Below, piece after piece: positions 1-12,914 of a stretch of DNA of 64,000 bases. A program made the position numbers and the translations under genes. This stretch comes from Litoditis marina (Eukaryota > Nematoda > Chromadorea > Rhabditida > Rhabditidae). The stretch spans positions 1-64,000 of the forward strand of contig CAXIWQ010000225.1 of the NCBI GenBank assembly GCA_964036275.1. The letters are read 5' to 3'. Numbering within the stretch: position 1 is the first letter of the stretch; each line of letters opens with the position of its first letter. Below the pieces are notes generated by a model. It did not search any database. It was given only the letters and a program-made list of their open reading frames with translations, and was not told the origin of the DNA.

Positions 1-298
1 AAAAAACGAATTAACGCGGTTATTGACTCTTTGCCTCGCAGTTACAGAGAATATTTCATACGGCTATCAAATCTGTTGCTCCCAGCTACAAAAACCTAAT
101 ACGACAATCTATTCTGTGGCGCACAGCCACAAAAGACGAATTAACGCGGTTATTGACTCTTTGCCTTGCAGCTACAGAAAAAAGTTTATACGGCTATCAA
201 GTATGTTGCTCCCAGCTACAAAAACCTGATACGACAATCTATTCTGTGGCGCACAGCCACAAAAGACAAATTAACGCGGTTATTGACTCTTTGCCGTG

Positions 299-342
299 CA
301 GCTACAGAAAAAAGTTTATACGGCTATCAAGTATGTTGCTCC
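299..342. repeat. Sub-repeat 1 of the monomer (44 bp)
   Basis: This first third of the monomer begins CAGCTACAG, then an A6 tract, then gttTATACGGCTATCaag and a TCTGTTGCTCC end. Aligned by eye to sub-repeat 2 it matches at about three quarters of positions: CAGCTACA, the A-tract, ATACG-CTATC and TCTGT-GC are all shared. The gctccc/gctcat switch at its right end is one of the main markers that distinguish monomer subtypes. Confidence 0.8.
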
Positions 343-383
343 CAGCTACAAAAACCTAATACGACTTTATATTCTGTGGCGCA
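343..383. repeat. Sub-repeat 2 of the monomer (41 bp)
   Basis: The middle third begins CAGCTACA followed by A-rich sequence, then cctAATACGACT and a TTCTGTGGCGCA end. Relative to sub-repeat 1 it lacks about 3 bp after the A-tract. The variable stretch actttatattc / actatctattc / acaatctattc here defines several monomer subtypes. A 7-bp deletion in the same place gives the 123 bp subtype, and the MITE inserted at the TA of caatctattctg. Confidence 0.8.
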
Positions 384-391
384 CAGCCACA
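375..391. other. Conserved short hairpin (example copy)
   Basis: TGTGGC (375-380), loop GCACA (381-385) and GCCACA (386-391) form a perfect 6-bp inverted repeat with a 5-nt loop. It straddles the boundary of sub-repeats 2 and 3 and recurs in the great majority of monomers. In one recurring subtype the left arm reads TAAGGC, which leaves only three pairs; a rare subtype changes the loop (GTGGCTCACAGCCAC). It may be a protein site, a structural element or simply inherited sequence. The sequence alone does not show function. Confidence 0.75.
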
Positions 392-428
392 AAAGACAAA
401 TTAACGCGGTTATTACCTCTTTGCCTTG
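384..428. repeat. Sub-repeat 3 of the monomer (45 bp)
   Basis: The last third begins CAGCCACAAAAGAC, then aaaTTAACGCGGTTATtgaCTCTTTGCCTTG. It is the most diverged of the three, about 60 percent matching to sub-repeat 1 by eye. It keeps the CAGC-ACA head, the A-tract, the CGG-TAT core and the CT-TTGC tail at the expected spacing. It holds the TTAACGCGG word present in nearly every monomer. Confidence 0.7.
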
Positions 429-1911
429 CAGCTACAGAAAAAAGTTCATACGGCTATCAAGTCTGTTGCTCCCAGCTACAAAAACCTGATACGACAATCT
501 ATTCTAAGGCGCACAGCCACAAAAGACAAATTAACGCGGCTATTACCTCTTTGCCTTGCAGCTACAGAAAAAAGTTCATACGGCTATCAAGTCTGTTGCT
601 CCCAGCTACAAAAACCTAATACGACTTTATATCCTGTGGCGCACAGCCACAAAAGACAAATTAACGCGGTTATTACCTTTTTGCCTTGCAGCTACAGAAA
701 AAAGTTCATACGGCTATCAAGTCTGTTGCTCCCAGCTACAAAAACCTGATACGACAATCTATTCTAAGGCGCACAGCCACAAAAGACAAATTAACGCGGC
801 TATTACCTCTTTGCCTTGCAGCTACAGAAAAAGTTCATACGGCTATCAAGTCTGTTGCTCCCAGCTACAAAAACCTAATACGACTATCTATTCTGTGGCG
901 CACAGCCACAAAACACGAATTAACGCGGTTATCGACTCTTTGCCTTGCAGCTACAGAGAACAGTCCATACGGCTATCAAATCTGTTGCTCCCAGCTACAA
1001 AAACCTAATACGACAATCTATTCTGTGGCGCACAGCCACAAAATACGAATTATCGCGGTTATCGACTTGTTGGCTTGCAGCTACAGAGAAAAGTTCATAC
1101 GGCTATCAAGTCTGTTGCTCCCAGCTACAAAAACCTAATACGACAATCTATTCTGTGGCGCACAGCCACAAAATACGAATTAACGTGGTTATCGACTCTT
1201 TGCCTTGCAGCTATAGAAAAAAAGTTTATACGGCTTTCAAGTCTGTTGCTCATGGCTACAAAAACCTAATACGACTTTATATTCTGTGGCGCACAGCCAC
1301 AAAAACGAATTAACGCGGTTATTGACATTTTGACTTGCAGCTACAAAAAAAATCATACGGCTATCAAATCTGTTGCTCCCAGCTACAAAAACCTAATACG
1401 ACAATCTATTCCGTGGCGCACAGCCACAAAATACGAATTAACGCGGTTATCGACTCTTTGCCTAGCAGCTACAGAAAAAAGTTTATACGGCTATCAAGTC
1501 TGTTGCTCCCAGCTACAAAAACCTAGTACGACTATCTATTCTGTGGCGCACAGCCACAAAAGACAAATTAACGCGGTTATTACCTCTTTGCCTTGCAGCT
1601 ACAGAAAAAAGTTTATACGGCTATCAAGTATGTTGCTCATGGCTACAAAAACCTAATACGACTTTATATTCTGTGGCGCACAGCCACAAAAGACAATTTA
1701 ACGCGGTTATTGACTCTTTGCCGTGCAGCTACAGAAAAAAGTTCATACGGCTATCAAGTCTGTTGCTCCCAGCTACGAAAACCTAATTCGACTTTATATT
1801 CTGTGGCGCACAGCCACAAAAGACAAATTAACGCGGTTATTGACTCTTTGCCGTGCAGCTACAGGAAAAAGGTTATACGGCTATCAAGTATGTTGCTCCC
1901 AGCTACAAAAA

Positions 1912-1926
1912 CCTAATACTATTCTG
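1912..1926. repeat. Marker of the 123-bp monomer subtype (first copy)
   Basis: cctaatactattctg replaces the usual cctaatacgactatctattctg, a 7 bp loss in sub-repeat 2 that shortens the monomer to 123 bp. The same word recurs near 7.5, 22.2, 24.1, 28.4, 34.2, 39.8, 41.1, 42.4, 44.2, 45.1, 46.3, 47.5, 48.6, 49.3, 50.4, 51.6, 55.0, 56.1, 59.0, 59.4, 60.7, 61.6, 61.9, 62.3 and 63.6 kb. One deletion event followed by block duplication explains the identical breakpoints. Confidence 0.88.
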
Positions 1927-4900
1927 TGGCGCACAGCCACAAAATACGAATTAACGCGGTTATCGACTCTTTGCCTTGCAGCTACAGAAAACAGTCCATA
2001 CGGCTATCAAATCTGTTGCTCCCAGCTACAAAAACCTAATACGACAATCTATTCTGTGGCGCACAGCCACAAAATACGAATTATCGCGGTTATCGATTTG
2101 TTGGCTTGCAGCTACAGAGAAAAGTTCATACGGCTATCAAGTCTGTTGCTCCCAGCTACAAAAACCTGATACGACAATCTATTCTGTGGCGCACAGCCAC
2201 AAAAGACAAATTAACGCGGTTATTACCACTTTGCCTTGCAGCTACAGAAAAAAGTTTATACGGCTATCAAGTCTGTTGCTCATGGCTACAAAAACCTAAT
2301 ACGACTTTATATTCTGTGGCGCACAGCCACAAAAGACAAATTAACGCGGTTATTGACTCTTTGCCGTGCAGCTACAGAAAAAAGTTTATACGGCTATCAA
2401 GTATGTTGCTCCCAGCTACAAAAACCTAATACGACTATCTATTCTGTGGCGCACAGCCACAAAAGACAAATTAACGCGGTTATTACCTCTTTGCCTTGCA
2501 GCTACAGAAAAAAGTTTATACGGCTATCAAGTATGTTGCTCATGGCTACAAAAACCTAATACGACTTTATATTCTGTGGCGCACAGCCACAAAAGACAAA
2601 TTAACGCGGTTATTGACTCTTTGCCGTGCAGCTACAGAAAAAAGTTTATACGGCTATCAAGTATGTTGCTCCCAGCTACAAAAACCTAATACGACTATCT
2701 ATTCTGTGGCGCACAGCCACAAAATACGAATTAACGCGGTTATCGACTGTTTGCTTTGCAGCTACAGAAAAAAGTTAATACGGCTATCAAGTCTGTTGCT
2801 CCCAGCTACAAAAACCTGATACGACAATCTATTCTGTGGCGCACAGCCACAAAAGACAAATTAACGCGGTTATTACCTCTTTGCCTTGCAGCTACAGAAA
2901 AAAGTTTATACGGCTATCAAGTCTGTTGCTCATGGCTACAAAAACCTAATACGACTTTATATTCTGTGGCGCACAGCCACAAAAGACAAATTAACGCGGT
3001 TATTGACTCTTTGCCGTGCAGCTACAGAAAAAAGTTTATACGGCTATCAAGTATGTTGCTCCCAGCTACAAAAACCTAATACGACTATCTATTCTGTGGC
3101 GCACAGCCACAAAATACGAATTAACGCGGTTATCGACTGTTTGCTTTGCAGCTACAGAAAAAAGTTAATACGGCTATCAAGTCTGTTGCTCCCAGCTACA
3201 AAAAACTAATACGACAATCTATTCTGTGGCGCACAGCCACAAAAACGAATTAACGCGGTTATTGACATTTTGACTTGCAGCTACAAAAAAAATCATACGG
3301 CTATCAAGTCTGTTGCTCCCAACTACAAAAACATAATACGACTTTATATTCTGTGGCGCACAGCCACAAAATACAAATTTACGCGGTTATCGACTCTTTG
3401 CCTTGCAGCTACAGAAAAAAGTTTATACGGCTATCAAGTCTGTTGCTCATGGCTACAAAAACCTAATACGACTTTATATCCTGTGGCGCACAGCCACAAA
3501 ATACAAATTAACGCGGTTATTGACTCTTTGCCTTGCAGTTACAGAGAACATTTCATACGGCTATCAAATCTGTTGCTCCCAGCTACAAAAACCTAATACG
3601 ACAATCTAATCTGTGGCGCACAGCCACAAAATACGAATTAACGTGGTTATCGACTCTTTGCCTTGCAGCTACAGAAAAAAAAGTTTATACGGCTTTCAAG
3701 TCTGTTGCTCATGGCTACAAAACCTAATGCGACTTTATATCCTGTGGCGCACAGCCACAAAAGACAAATTAACGCGGTTATTACCTCTTTGCCTTGCAGC
3801 TACAGAAAAAAGTTCATACGGCTATCAAGTCTGTTGCTCCCAGCTACAAAAACCTGATACGACAATCTATTCTGTGGCGCACAGCCACAAAAGACAAATT
3901 AACGCGGTTATTACCTCTTTGCCTTGCAGCTACAGAAAAAAATTTATACGGCTATCAAGTCTGTTGCTCATGGCTACAAAAACCTAATACGACTTTATAT
4001 TCTGTGGCGCACAGCCACAAAAGACAAATTAACGCGGTTATTGACTCTTTGCCGTGCAGCTACAGAAAAAAGTTTATACGGCTATCAAGTCTGTTGCTCA
4101 TGGCTACAAAAACCTGATACGACAATCTATTCTGTGGCGCACAGCCACAAAATACAAATTAACGCGGTTATTGACTCTTTGCCTTGCAGTTACAGAGAAC
4201 ATTTCATACGGCTATCAAATCTGTTGCTCCCAGCTACAAAAACCTAATACGACAATCTATTCTGTGGCGCACAGCCACAAAATACGAATTAACGCGGTTA
4301 TCGACTCTTTGCCTAGCAGCTACAGAAAAAAGTTTATACGGCTATCAAGTCTGTTGCTCCCAGCTACAGAAACCTAATACGACAATCTATTCTGTGGCGC
4401 ACAGCCACAAAATACGAATTTACGCGGTTATCGACTCTTTGCCTTGCAGCTACAGAAAAAAGTTTATACGGCTATCAAGTCTGTTGCTCATGGCTACAAA
4501 AACCTAATACGACTTTATATCCTGTGGCGCACAGCCACAAAATACAAATTAACGCGGTTATTGACTCTTTGCCTTGCAGTTACAGAGAACATTTCATACG
4601 GCTATCAAATCTGTTGCTCCCAGCTACAAAAACCTGATACGACAATCTATTCTGTGGCGCACAGCCACAAAATACGAATTATCGCGGTTATCGACTTGTT
4701 GGCTTGCAGCTACAGAGAAAAGTTCATACGGCTATCAAGTCTGTTGCTCCCAGCTACAAAAACCTAATACGACTTTATATCCTATGGCGCACAGCCACAA
4801 AAGACAAATTAACGCGGTTATTACCTCTTTGCCTTGCAGCTACAGAAAAAAGTTCATACGGCTATCAAGTCTGTTGCTCCCAGCTACAAAAACCTGATAC

Positions 4901-5838
4901 GACAATCTATTCTGTGGCGCACAGCCACAAAAGACAAATTAACGCGGTTATTACCTCTTTGCCTTGCAGCTACAGAAAAAAGTTCATACGGCTATCAAGT
5001 CTGTTGCTCCCAGCTACAAAAACCTAATACGACTTTATATTCTGTGGCGCACAGCCACAAAAGACAAATTAACGCGGTTATTGACTCTTTGCCGTGCAGC
5101 TACAGGAAAAAGGTTATACGGCTATCAAATATGTTGCTCCCAGCTACAAAAACCTAATACGACTATCTATTATGTGGCGCACAGCCACAAAATACGAATT
5201 AACGCGGTTATCGACTCTTTGCCTTGCAGCTACAGAGAACAGTTCATACGGCTATCAAATCTGTTGCTCCCAGCTACAAAAACCTAATACGACAATCTAT
5301 TCTGTGGCGCACAGCCACAAAATACGAATTATCGCGGTTATCGACTTGTTGGCTTGCAGCTACAGAGAAAAGTTCATACGGCTATCAAGTCTGTTGCTCC
5401 CAGCTACAAAAACCTGATACGACAATCTATTCTTTGGCGCACAGCCACAAAAGACAAATCAACGCGTTTATTACCTCTTTGCCTTGCAGCTACAGAAAAA
5501 AATTCATACGGCTATCAAGTCTGTTGCTCCCAGCTACGAAAACCTAATACGACTTTATATTCTGTGGCGCACAGCCACAAAAGACAAATTAACGCGGTTA
5601 TTGACTCTTTGCCGTGCAGCTACAGAAAAAAGGTTATACGGCTATCAAGTATGTTGCTCCCAGCTAAAAAAACCTAATACGACTATCTATTCTGTGGCGC
5701 ACAGCCACAAAATACGAATTAACGCGGTTATCGACTCTTTGCCTTGCAGCTACAGAGAACAGTTCATACGGCTATCAAGTCTGTTGCTCCCAGCTACAAA
5801 AACCTAATACGACTATATATTCTGTGGCGCACAGCCAC

Positions 5839-8800
5839 AAAAAACGAATTAACGCGGTTATTGACTCTTTGCCTCGCAGTTACAGAGAATATTTCATACG
5901 GCTATCAAATCTGTTGCTCCCAGCTACAAAAACCTAATACGACAATCTATTCTGTGGCGCACAGCCACAAAAGACGAATTAACGCGGTTATTGACTCTTT
6001 GCCTTGCAGCTACAGAAAAAAGTTTATACGGCTATCAAGTATGTTGCTCCCAGCTACAAAAACCTGATACGACAATCTATTCTGTGGCGCACAGCCACAA
6101 AAGACAAATTAACGCGGTTATTGACTCTTTGCCGTGCAGCTACAGAAAAAAGTTTATACGGCTATCAAGTATGTTGCTCATGGCTACAAAAACCTAATAC
6201 GACTTTATATTCTGTGGCGCACAGCCACAAAAGACAAATTAACGCGGTTATTACCTCTTTGCCTTGCAGCTACAGAAAAAAGTTCATACGGCTATCAAGT
6301 CTGTTGCTCCCAGCTACAAAAACCTGATACGACAATCTATTCTAAGGCGCACAGCCACAAAAGACAAATTAACGCGGCTATTACCTCTTTGCCTTGCAGC
6401 TACAGAAAAAGTTCATACGGCTATCAAGTCTGTTGCTCCCAGCTACAAAAACCTAATACGACTATCTATTCTGTGGCGCACAGCCACAAAACACGAATTA
6501 ACGCGGTTATCGACTCTTTGCCTTGCAGCTACAGAGAACAGTCCATACGGCTATCAAATCTGTTGCTCCCAGCTACAAAAACCTAATACGACAATCTATT
6601 CTGTGGCGCACAGCCACAAAATACGAATTATCGCGGTTATCGACTTGTTGGCTTGCAGCTACAGAGAAAAGTTCATACGGCTATCAAGTCTGTTGCTCCC
6701 AGCTACAAAAACCTAATACGACAATCTATTCTGTGGCGCACAGCACAAAATACGAATTAACGTGGTTATCGACTCTTTGCCTTGCAGCTATAGAAAAAAA
6801 GTTTATACGGCTTTCAAGTCTGTTGCTCATGGCTACAAAAACCTAATACGACTTTATATTCTGTGGCGCACAGCCACAAAAACGAATTAACGCGGTTATT
6901 GACATTTTGACTTGCAGCTACAAAAAAAATCATACGGCTATCAAATCTGTTGCTCCCAGCTACAAAAACCTAATACGACAATCTATTCCGTGGCGCACAG
7001 CCACAAAATACGAATTAACGCGGTTATCGACTCTTTGCCTAGCAGCTACAGAAAAAAGTTTATACGGCTATCAAGTCTGTTGCTCCCAGCTACAAAAACC
7101 TAGTACGACTATCTATTCTGTGGCGCACAGCCACAAAAGACAAATTAACGCGGTTATTACCTCTTTGCCTTGCAGCTACAGAAAAAAGTTTATACGGCTA
7201 TCAAGTATGTTGCTCATGGCTACAAAAACCTAATACGACTTTATATTCTGTGGCGCACAGCCACAAAAGACAATTTAACGCGGTTATTGACTCTTTGCCG
7301 TGCAGCTACAGAAAAAAGTTCATACGGCTATCAAGTCTGTTGCTCCCAGCTACGAAAACCTAATTCGACTTTATATTCTGTGGCGCACAGCCACAAAAGA
7401 CAAATTAACGCGGTTATTGACTCTTTGCCGTGCAGCTACAGGAAAAAGGTTATACGGCTATCAAGTATGTTGCTCCCAGCTACAAAAACCTAATACTATT
7501 CTGTGGCGCACAGCCACAAAATACGAATTAACGCGGTTATCGACTCTTTGCCTTGCAGCTACAGAAAACAGTCCATACGGCTATCAAATCTGTTGCTCCC
7601 AGCTACAAAAACCTAATACGACAATCTATTCTGTGGCGCACAGCCACAAAATACGAATTATCGCGGTTATCGATTTGTTGGCTTGCAGCTACAGAGAAAA
7701 GTTCATACGGCTATCAAGTCTGTTGCTCCCAGCTACAAAAACCTGATACGACAATCTATTCTGTGGCGCACAGCCACAAAAGACAAATTAACGCGGTTAT
7801 TACCACTTTGCCTTGCAGCTACAGAAAAAAGTTTATACGGCTATCAAGTCTGTTGCTCATGGCTACAAAAACCTAATACGACTTTATATTCTGTGGCGCA
7901 CAGCCACAAAAGACAAATTAACGCGGTTATTGACTCTTTGCCGTGCAGCTACAGAAAAAAGTTTATACGGCTATCAAGTATGTTGCTCCCAGCTACAAAA
8001 ACCTAATACGACTATCTATTCTGTGGCGCACAGCCACAAAAGACAAATTAACGCGGTTATTACCTCTTTGCCTTGCAGCTACAGAAAAAAGTTTATACGG
8101 CTATCAAGTATGTTGCTCATGGCTACAAAAACCTAATACGACTTTATATTCTGTGGCGCACAGCCACAAAAGACAAATTAACGCGGTTATTGACTCTTTG
8201 CCGTGCAGCTACAGAAAAAAGTTTATACGGCTATCAAGTATGTTGCTCCCAGCTACAAAAACCTAATACGACTATCTATTCTGTGGCGCACAGCCACAAA
8301 ATACGAATTAACGCGGTTATCGACTGTTTGCTTTGCAGCTACAGAAAAAAGTTAATACGGCTATCAAGTCTGTTGCTCCCAGCTACAAAAACCTGATACG
8401 ACAATCTATTCTGTGGCGCACAGCCACAAAAGACAAATTAACGCGGTTATTACCTCTTTGCCTTGCAGCTACAGAAAAAGTTTATACGGCTATCAAGTCT
8501 GTTGCTCATGGCTACAAAAACCTAATACGACTTTATATTCTGTGGCGCACAGCCACAAAAGACAAATTAACGCGGTTATTGACTCTTTGCCGTGCAGCTA
8601 CAGAAAAAAGTTTATACGGCTATCAAGTATGTTGCTCCCAGCTACAAAAACCTAATACGACTATCTATTCTGTGGCGCACAGCCACAAAATACGAATTAA
8701 CGCGGTTATCGACTGTTTGCTTTGCAGCTACAGAAAAAAGTTAATACGGCTATCAAGTCTGTTGCTCCCAGCTACAAAAAACTAATACGACAATCTATTC

Positions 8801-10211
8801 TGTGGCGCACAGCCACAAAAACGAATTAACGCGGTTTTTGACATTTTGACTTGCAGCTACAAAAAAAATCATACGGCTATCAAGTCTGTTGCTCCCAACT
8901 ACAAAAACATAATACGACTTTATATTCTGTGGCGCACAGCCACAAAATACAAATTTACGCGGTTATCGACTCTTTGCCTTGCAGCTACAGAAAAAAGTTT
9001 ATACGGCTATCAAGTCTGTTGCTCATGGCTACAAAAACCTAATACGACTTTATATCCTGTGGCGCACAGCCACAAAATACAAATTAACGCGGTTATTGAC
9101 TCTTTGCCTTGCAGTTACAGAGAACATTTCATACGGCTATCAAATCTGTTGCTCCCAGCTACAAAAACCTAATACGACAATCTAATCTGTGGCGCACAGC
9201 CACAAAATACGAATTAACGTGGTTATCGACTCTTTGCCTTGCAGCTACAGAAAAAAAAGTTTATACGGCTTTCAAGTCTGTTGCTCATGGCTACAAAAAC
9301 CTAATGCGACTTTATATCCTGTGGCGCACAGCCACAAAAGACAAATTAACGCGGTTATTACCTCTTTGCCTTGCAGCTACAGAAAAAAGTTCATACGGCT
9401 ATCAAGTCTGTTGCTCCCAGCTACAAAAACCTGATACGACAATCTATTCTGTGGCGCACAGCCACAAAAGACAAATTAACGCGGTTATTACCTCTTTGCC
9501 TTGCAGCTACAGAAAAAAATTTATACGGCTATCAAGTCTGTTGCTCATGGCTACAAAAACCTAATACGACTTTATATTCTGTGGCGCACAGCCACAAAAG
9601 ACAAATTAACGCGGTTATTGACTCTTTGCCGTGCAGCTACAGAAAAAAGTTTATACGGCTATCAAGTCTGTTGCTCATGGCTACAAAAACCTGATACGAC
9701 AATCTATTCTGTGGCGCACAGCCACAAAATACAAATTAACGCGGTTATTGACTCTTTGCCTTGCAGTTACAGAGAACATTTCATACGGCTATCAAATCTG
9801 TTGCTCCCAGCTACAAAAACCTAATACGACAATCTATTCTGTGGCGCACAGCCACAAAATACGAATTAACGCGGTTATCGACTCTTTGCCTAGCAGCTAC
9901 AGAAAAAAGTTTATACGGCTATCAAGTCTGTTGCTCCCAGCTACAGAAACCTAATACGACAATCTATTCTGTGGCGCACAGCCACAAAATACGAATTTAC
10001 GCGGTTATCGACTCTTTGCCTTGCAGCTACAGAAAAAAGTTTATACGGCTATCAAGTCTGTTGCTCATGGCTACAAAAACCTAATACGACTTTATATCCT
10101 GTGGCGCACAGCCACAAAATACAAATTAACGCGGTTATTGACTCTTTGCCTTGCAGTTACAGAGAACATTTCATACGGCTATCAAATCTGTTGCTCCCAG
10201 CTACAAAAACC
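5839..10211. repeat. Higher-order block A, copy 2
   Basis: Second copy of the block at 1-4634, beginning with the same aaaaaacgaattaacgcgg variant. It has lost two monomers near 6.18 kb, where the gctcatggc type is joined directly to the monomer equivalent to about 610 of copy 1. Otherwise the order of diagnostic variants (the taaggcgc type, the aaaaaaatcatacgg type, the 123 bp type) is preserved. The left part carries further satellite, not a gene, up to the end point at about 10211. Confidence 0.85.
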
Positions 10212-12914
10212 TAATACGACAATCTAATCTGTGGCGCACAGCCACAAAATACGAATTAACGTGGTTATCGACTCTTTACCTTGCAGCTACAGAAAAAAAA
10301 GTTTATACGGCTATCAAGTCTGTTGCTCATGGCTACCAAAACCTAATACGACTTTATATTCTGTGGCGCACAGCCACAAAAGACAAATTAACGCGGTTAT
10401 TGACTCTTTGCCGTGCAGCTACAGAAAAAAGTTTATACGGCTATCAAGTATGTTGCTCCCAGCTACAAAAACCTAATACGACTATCTATTCTGTGGCGCA
10501 CAGCCACAAAAGACAAATTAACGCGGTTATTACCTCTTTGCCTTGCAGCTTACAGAAAAAAGTTTATACGGCTATCAAGTATGTTGCTCATGGCTACAAA
10601 AACCTAATACGACTTTATATTCTGTGGCGCACAGCCACAAAAGACAAATTAACGCGGTTATTGACTCTTTGCCGTGCAGCTACAGAAAAAAGTTTATACG
10701 GCTATCAAGTATGTTGCTCCCAGCTACAAAAACCTAATACGACTATCTATTCTGTGGCGCACAGCCACAAAATACGAATTAACGCGGTTATCGACTGTTT
10801 GCTTTGCAGCTACAGAAAAAAGTTAATACGGCTATCAAGTCTGTTGCTCCCAGCTACAAAAACCTGATACGACAATCTATTCTGTGGCGCACAGCCACAA
10901 AAGACAAATTAACGCGGTTATTACCTCTTTGCCTTGCAGCTACAGAAAAAAGTTTATACGGCTATCAAGTCTGTTGCTCATGGCTACAAAAACCTAATAC
11001 GACTTTATATTCTGTGGCGCACAGCCACAAAAGACAAATTAACGCGGTTATTGACTCTTTGCCGTGCAGCTACAGAAAAAAGTTTATACGGCTATCAAGT
11101 ATGTTGCTCCCAGCTACAAAAACCTAATACGACTATCTATTCTGTGGCGCACAGCCACAAAATACGAATTAACGCGGTTATCGACTGTTTGCTTTGCAGC
11201 TACAGAAAAAAGTTAATACGGCTATCAAGTCTGTTGCTCCCAGCTACAAAAAACTAATACGACAATCTATTCTGTGGCGCACAGCCACAAAAACGAATTA
11301 ACGCGGTTATTGACATTTTGACTTGCAGCTACAAAAAAAATCATACGGCTATCAAGTCTGTTGCTCCCAACTACAAAAACATAATACGACTTTATATTCT
11401 GTGGCGCACAGCCACAAAATACAAATTAACGCGGTTATTGACTCTTTGCCTTGCAGTTACAGAGAACATTTCATACGGCTATCAAATCTGTTGCTCCCAG
11501 CTACAAAAACCTAATACGACAATCTATTCTGTGGCGCACAGCCACAAAATACGAATTAACGCGGTTATCGACTCTTTGCCTAGCAGCTACAGAAAAAGTT
11601 TATACGGCTATCAAGTCTGTTGCTCCCAGCTACAAAAACCTAATACGACAATCTATTCTGTGGCGCACAGCCACAAAATACGAATTTACGCGGCTATCGA
11701 CTCTTTGCCTTGCAGCTACAGAACAAAGTTTATACGGCTATCAAGTCTGTTGCTCATGGCTACAAAAACCTAATACGACTTTATATCCTGTGGCGCACAG
11801 CCACAAAATACAAATTAACGCGGTTATTGACTCTTTGCCTTGCAGTTACAGAGAACATTTCATACGGCTATCAAATCTGTTGCTCCCAGCTACAAAAACC
11901 TAATACGACAATCTAATCTGTGGCGCACAGCCACAAAATACGAATTAACGTGGTTATCGACTCTTTGCCTTGCAGCTACAGAAAAAAAAGTTTATACGGC
12001 TTTCAAGTCTGTTGCTCATGGCTACAAAAACCTAATGCGACTTTATATCCTGTGGCGCACAGCCACAAAAGACAAATTAACGCGGTTATTACCTCTTTGC
12101 CTTGCAGCTACAGAAAAAAGTGCATACGGCTATCAAGTCTGTTGCTCCCAGCTACAAAAACCTGATACGACAATCTATTCTGTGGCGCACAGCCACAAAA
12201 GACAAATTAACGCGGTTATTACCTCTTTGCCTTGCAGCTACAGAAAAAAGTTTATACGGCTATCAAGTCTGTTGCTCATGGCTACAAAAACCTAATACGA
12301 CTTTATATTCTGTGGCGCACAGCCACAAAAGACAAATTAACGCGGTTATTGACTCTTTGCCGTGCAGCTACAGAAAAAAGTTTATACGGCTATCAAGTAT
12401 GTTGCTCCCAGCTACAAAAACCTAATACGACTATCTATTCTGTGGCGCACAGCCACAAAATACAAATTAACGCGGTTATTGACTCTTTGCCTTGCAGTTA
12501 CAGAGAACATTTCATACGGCTATCAAATCTGTTGCTCCCAGCTACAAAAACCTAATACGACAATCTATTCTGTGGCGCACAGCCACAAAATACGAATTAA
12601 CGCGGTTATCGACTCTTTGCCTAGCAGCTACAGAAAAAAAGTTTATACGGCTATCAAGTCTGTTGCTCCCAGCTACAGAAACCTAATACGACAATCTATT
12701 CTGTGGCGCACAGCCACAAAATACGAATTTACGCGGTTATCGACTCTTTGCCTTGCAGCTACAGAAAAAAGTTTATACGGCTATCAAGTCTGTTGCTCAT
12801 GGCTACAAAAACCTAATACGACTTTATATCCTGTGGCGCACAGCCACAAAATACAAATTAACGCGGTTATTGACTCTTTGCCTTGCAGTTACAGAGAACA
12901 TTTCATACGGCTAT

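Larger units (their letters stand above)
299..428. repeat. Representative 130-bp satellite monomer
   Basis: One typical full monomer, counted from one CAGCTACAG landmark to the base before the next (at 429). It is moderately A+T-rich and contains CpG sites in atacggc, tacgac, tggcgcaca and aacgcgg. It carries one GCGC and one CGCG per unit, so enzymes cutting these should release a 130 bp ladder. The unit divides into three related sub-repeats (299-342, 343-383, 384-428). Because 130 leaves a remainder of 1 when divided by 3, a reading frame returns to the same phase only every three monomers (390 bp). Confidence 0.95.
1..4634. repeat. Higher-order block A, copy 1
   Basis: This stretch reappears in the same monomer order at 5839-10211. 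The offset is 5838 bp at the left end and 5576-5578 bp from about base 556 onward, so copy 2 lacks two monomers (260 bp) near its start. Small shifts come from single-base indels such as cagcacaaaa near 6745, a missing a near 3719 and a missing a near 8472. The copies part at about 4634/10211, where cctgatacg meets cctaatacg. Copy 1 may begin before the window. Confidence 0.85.
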
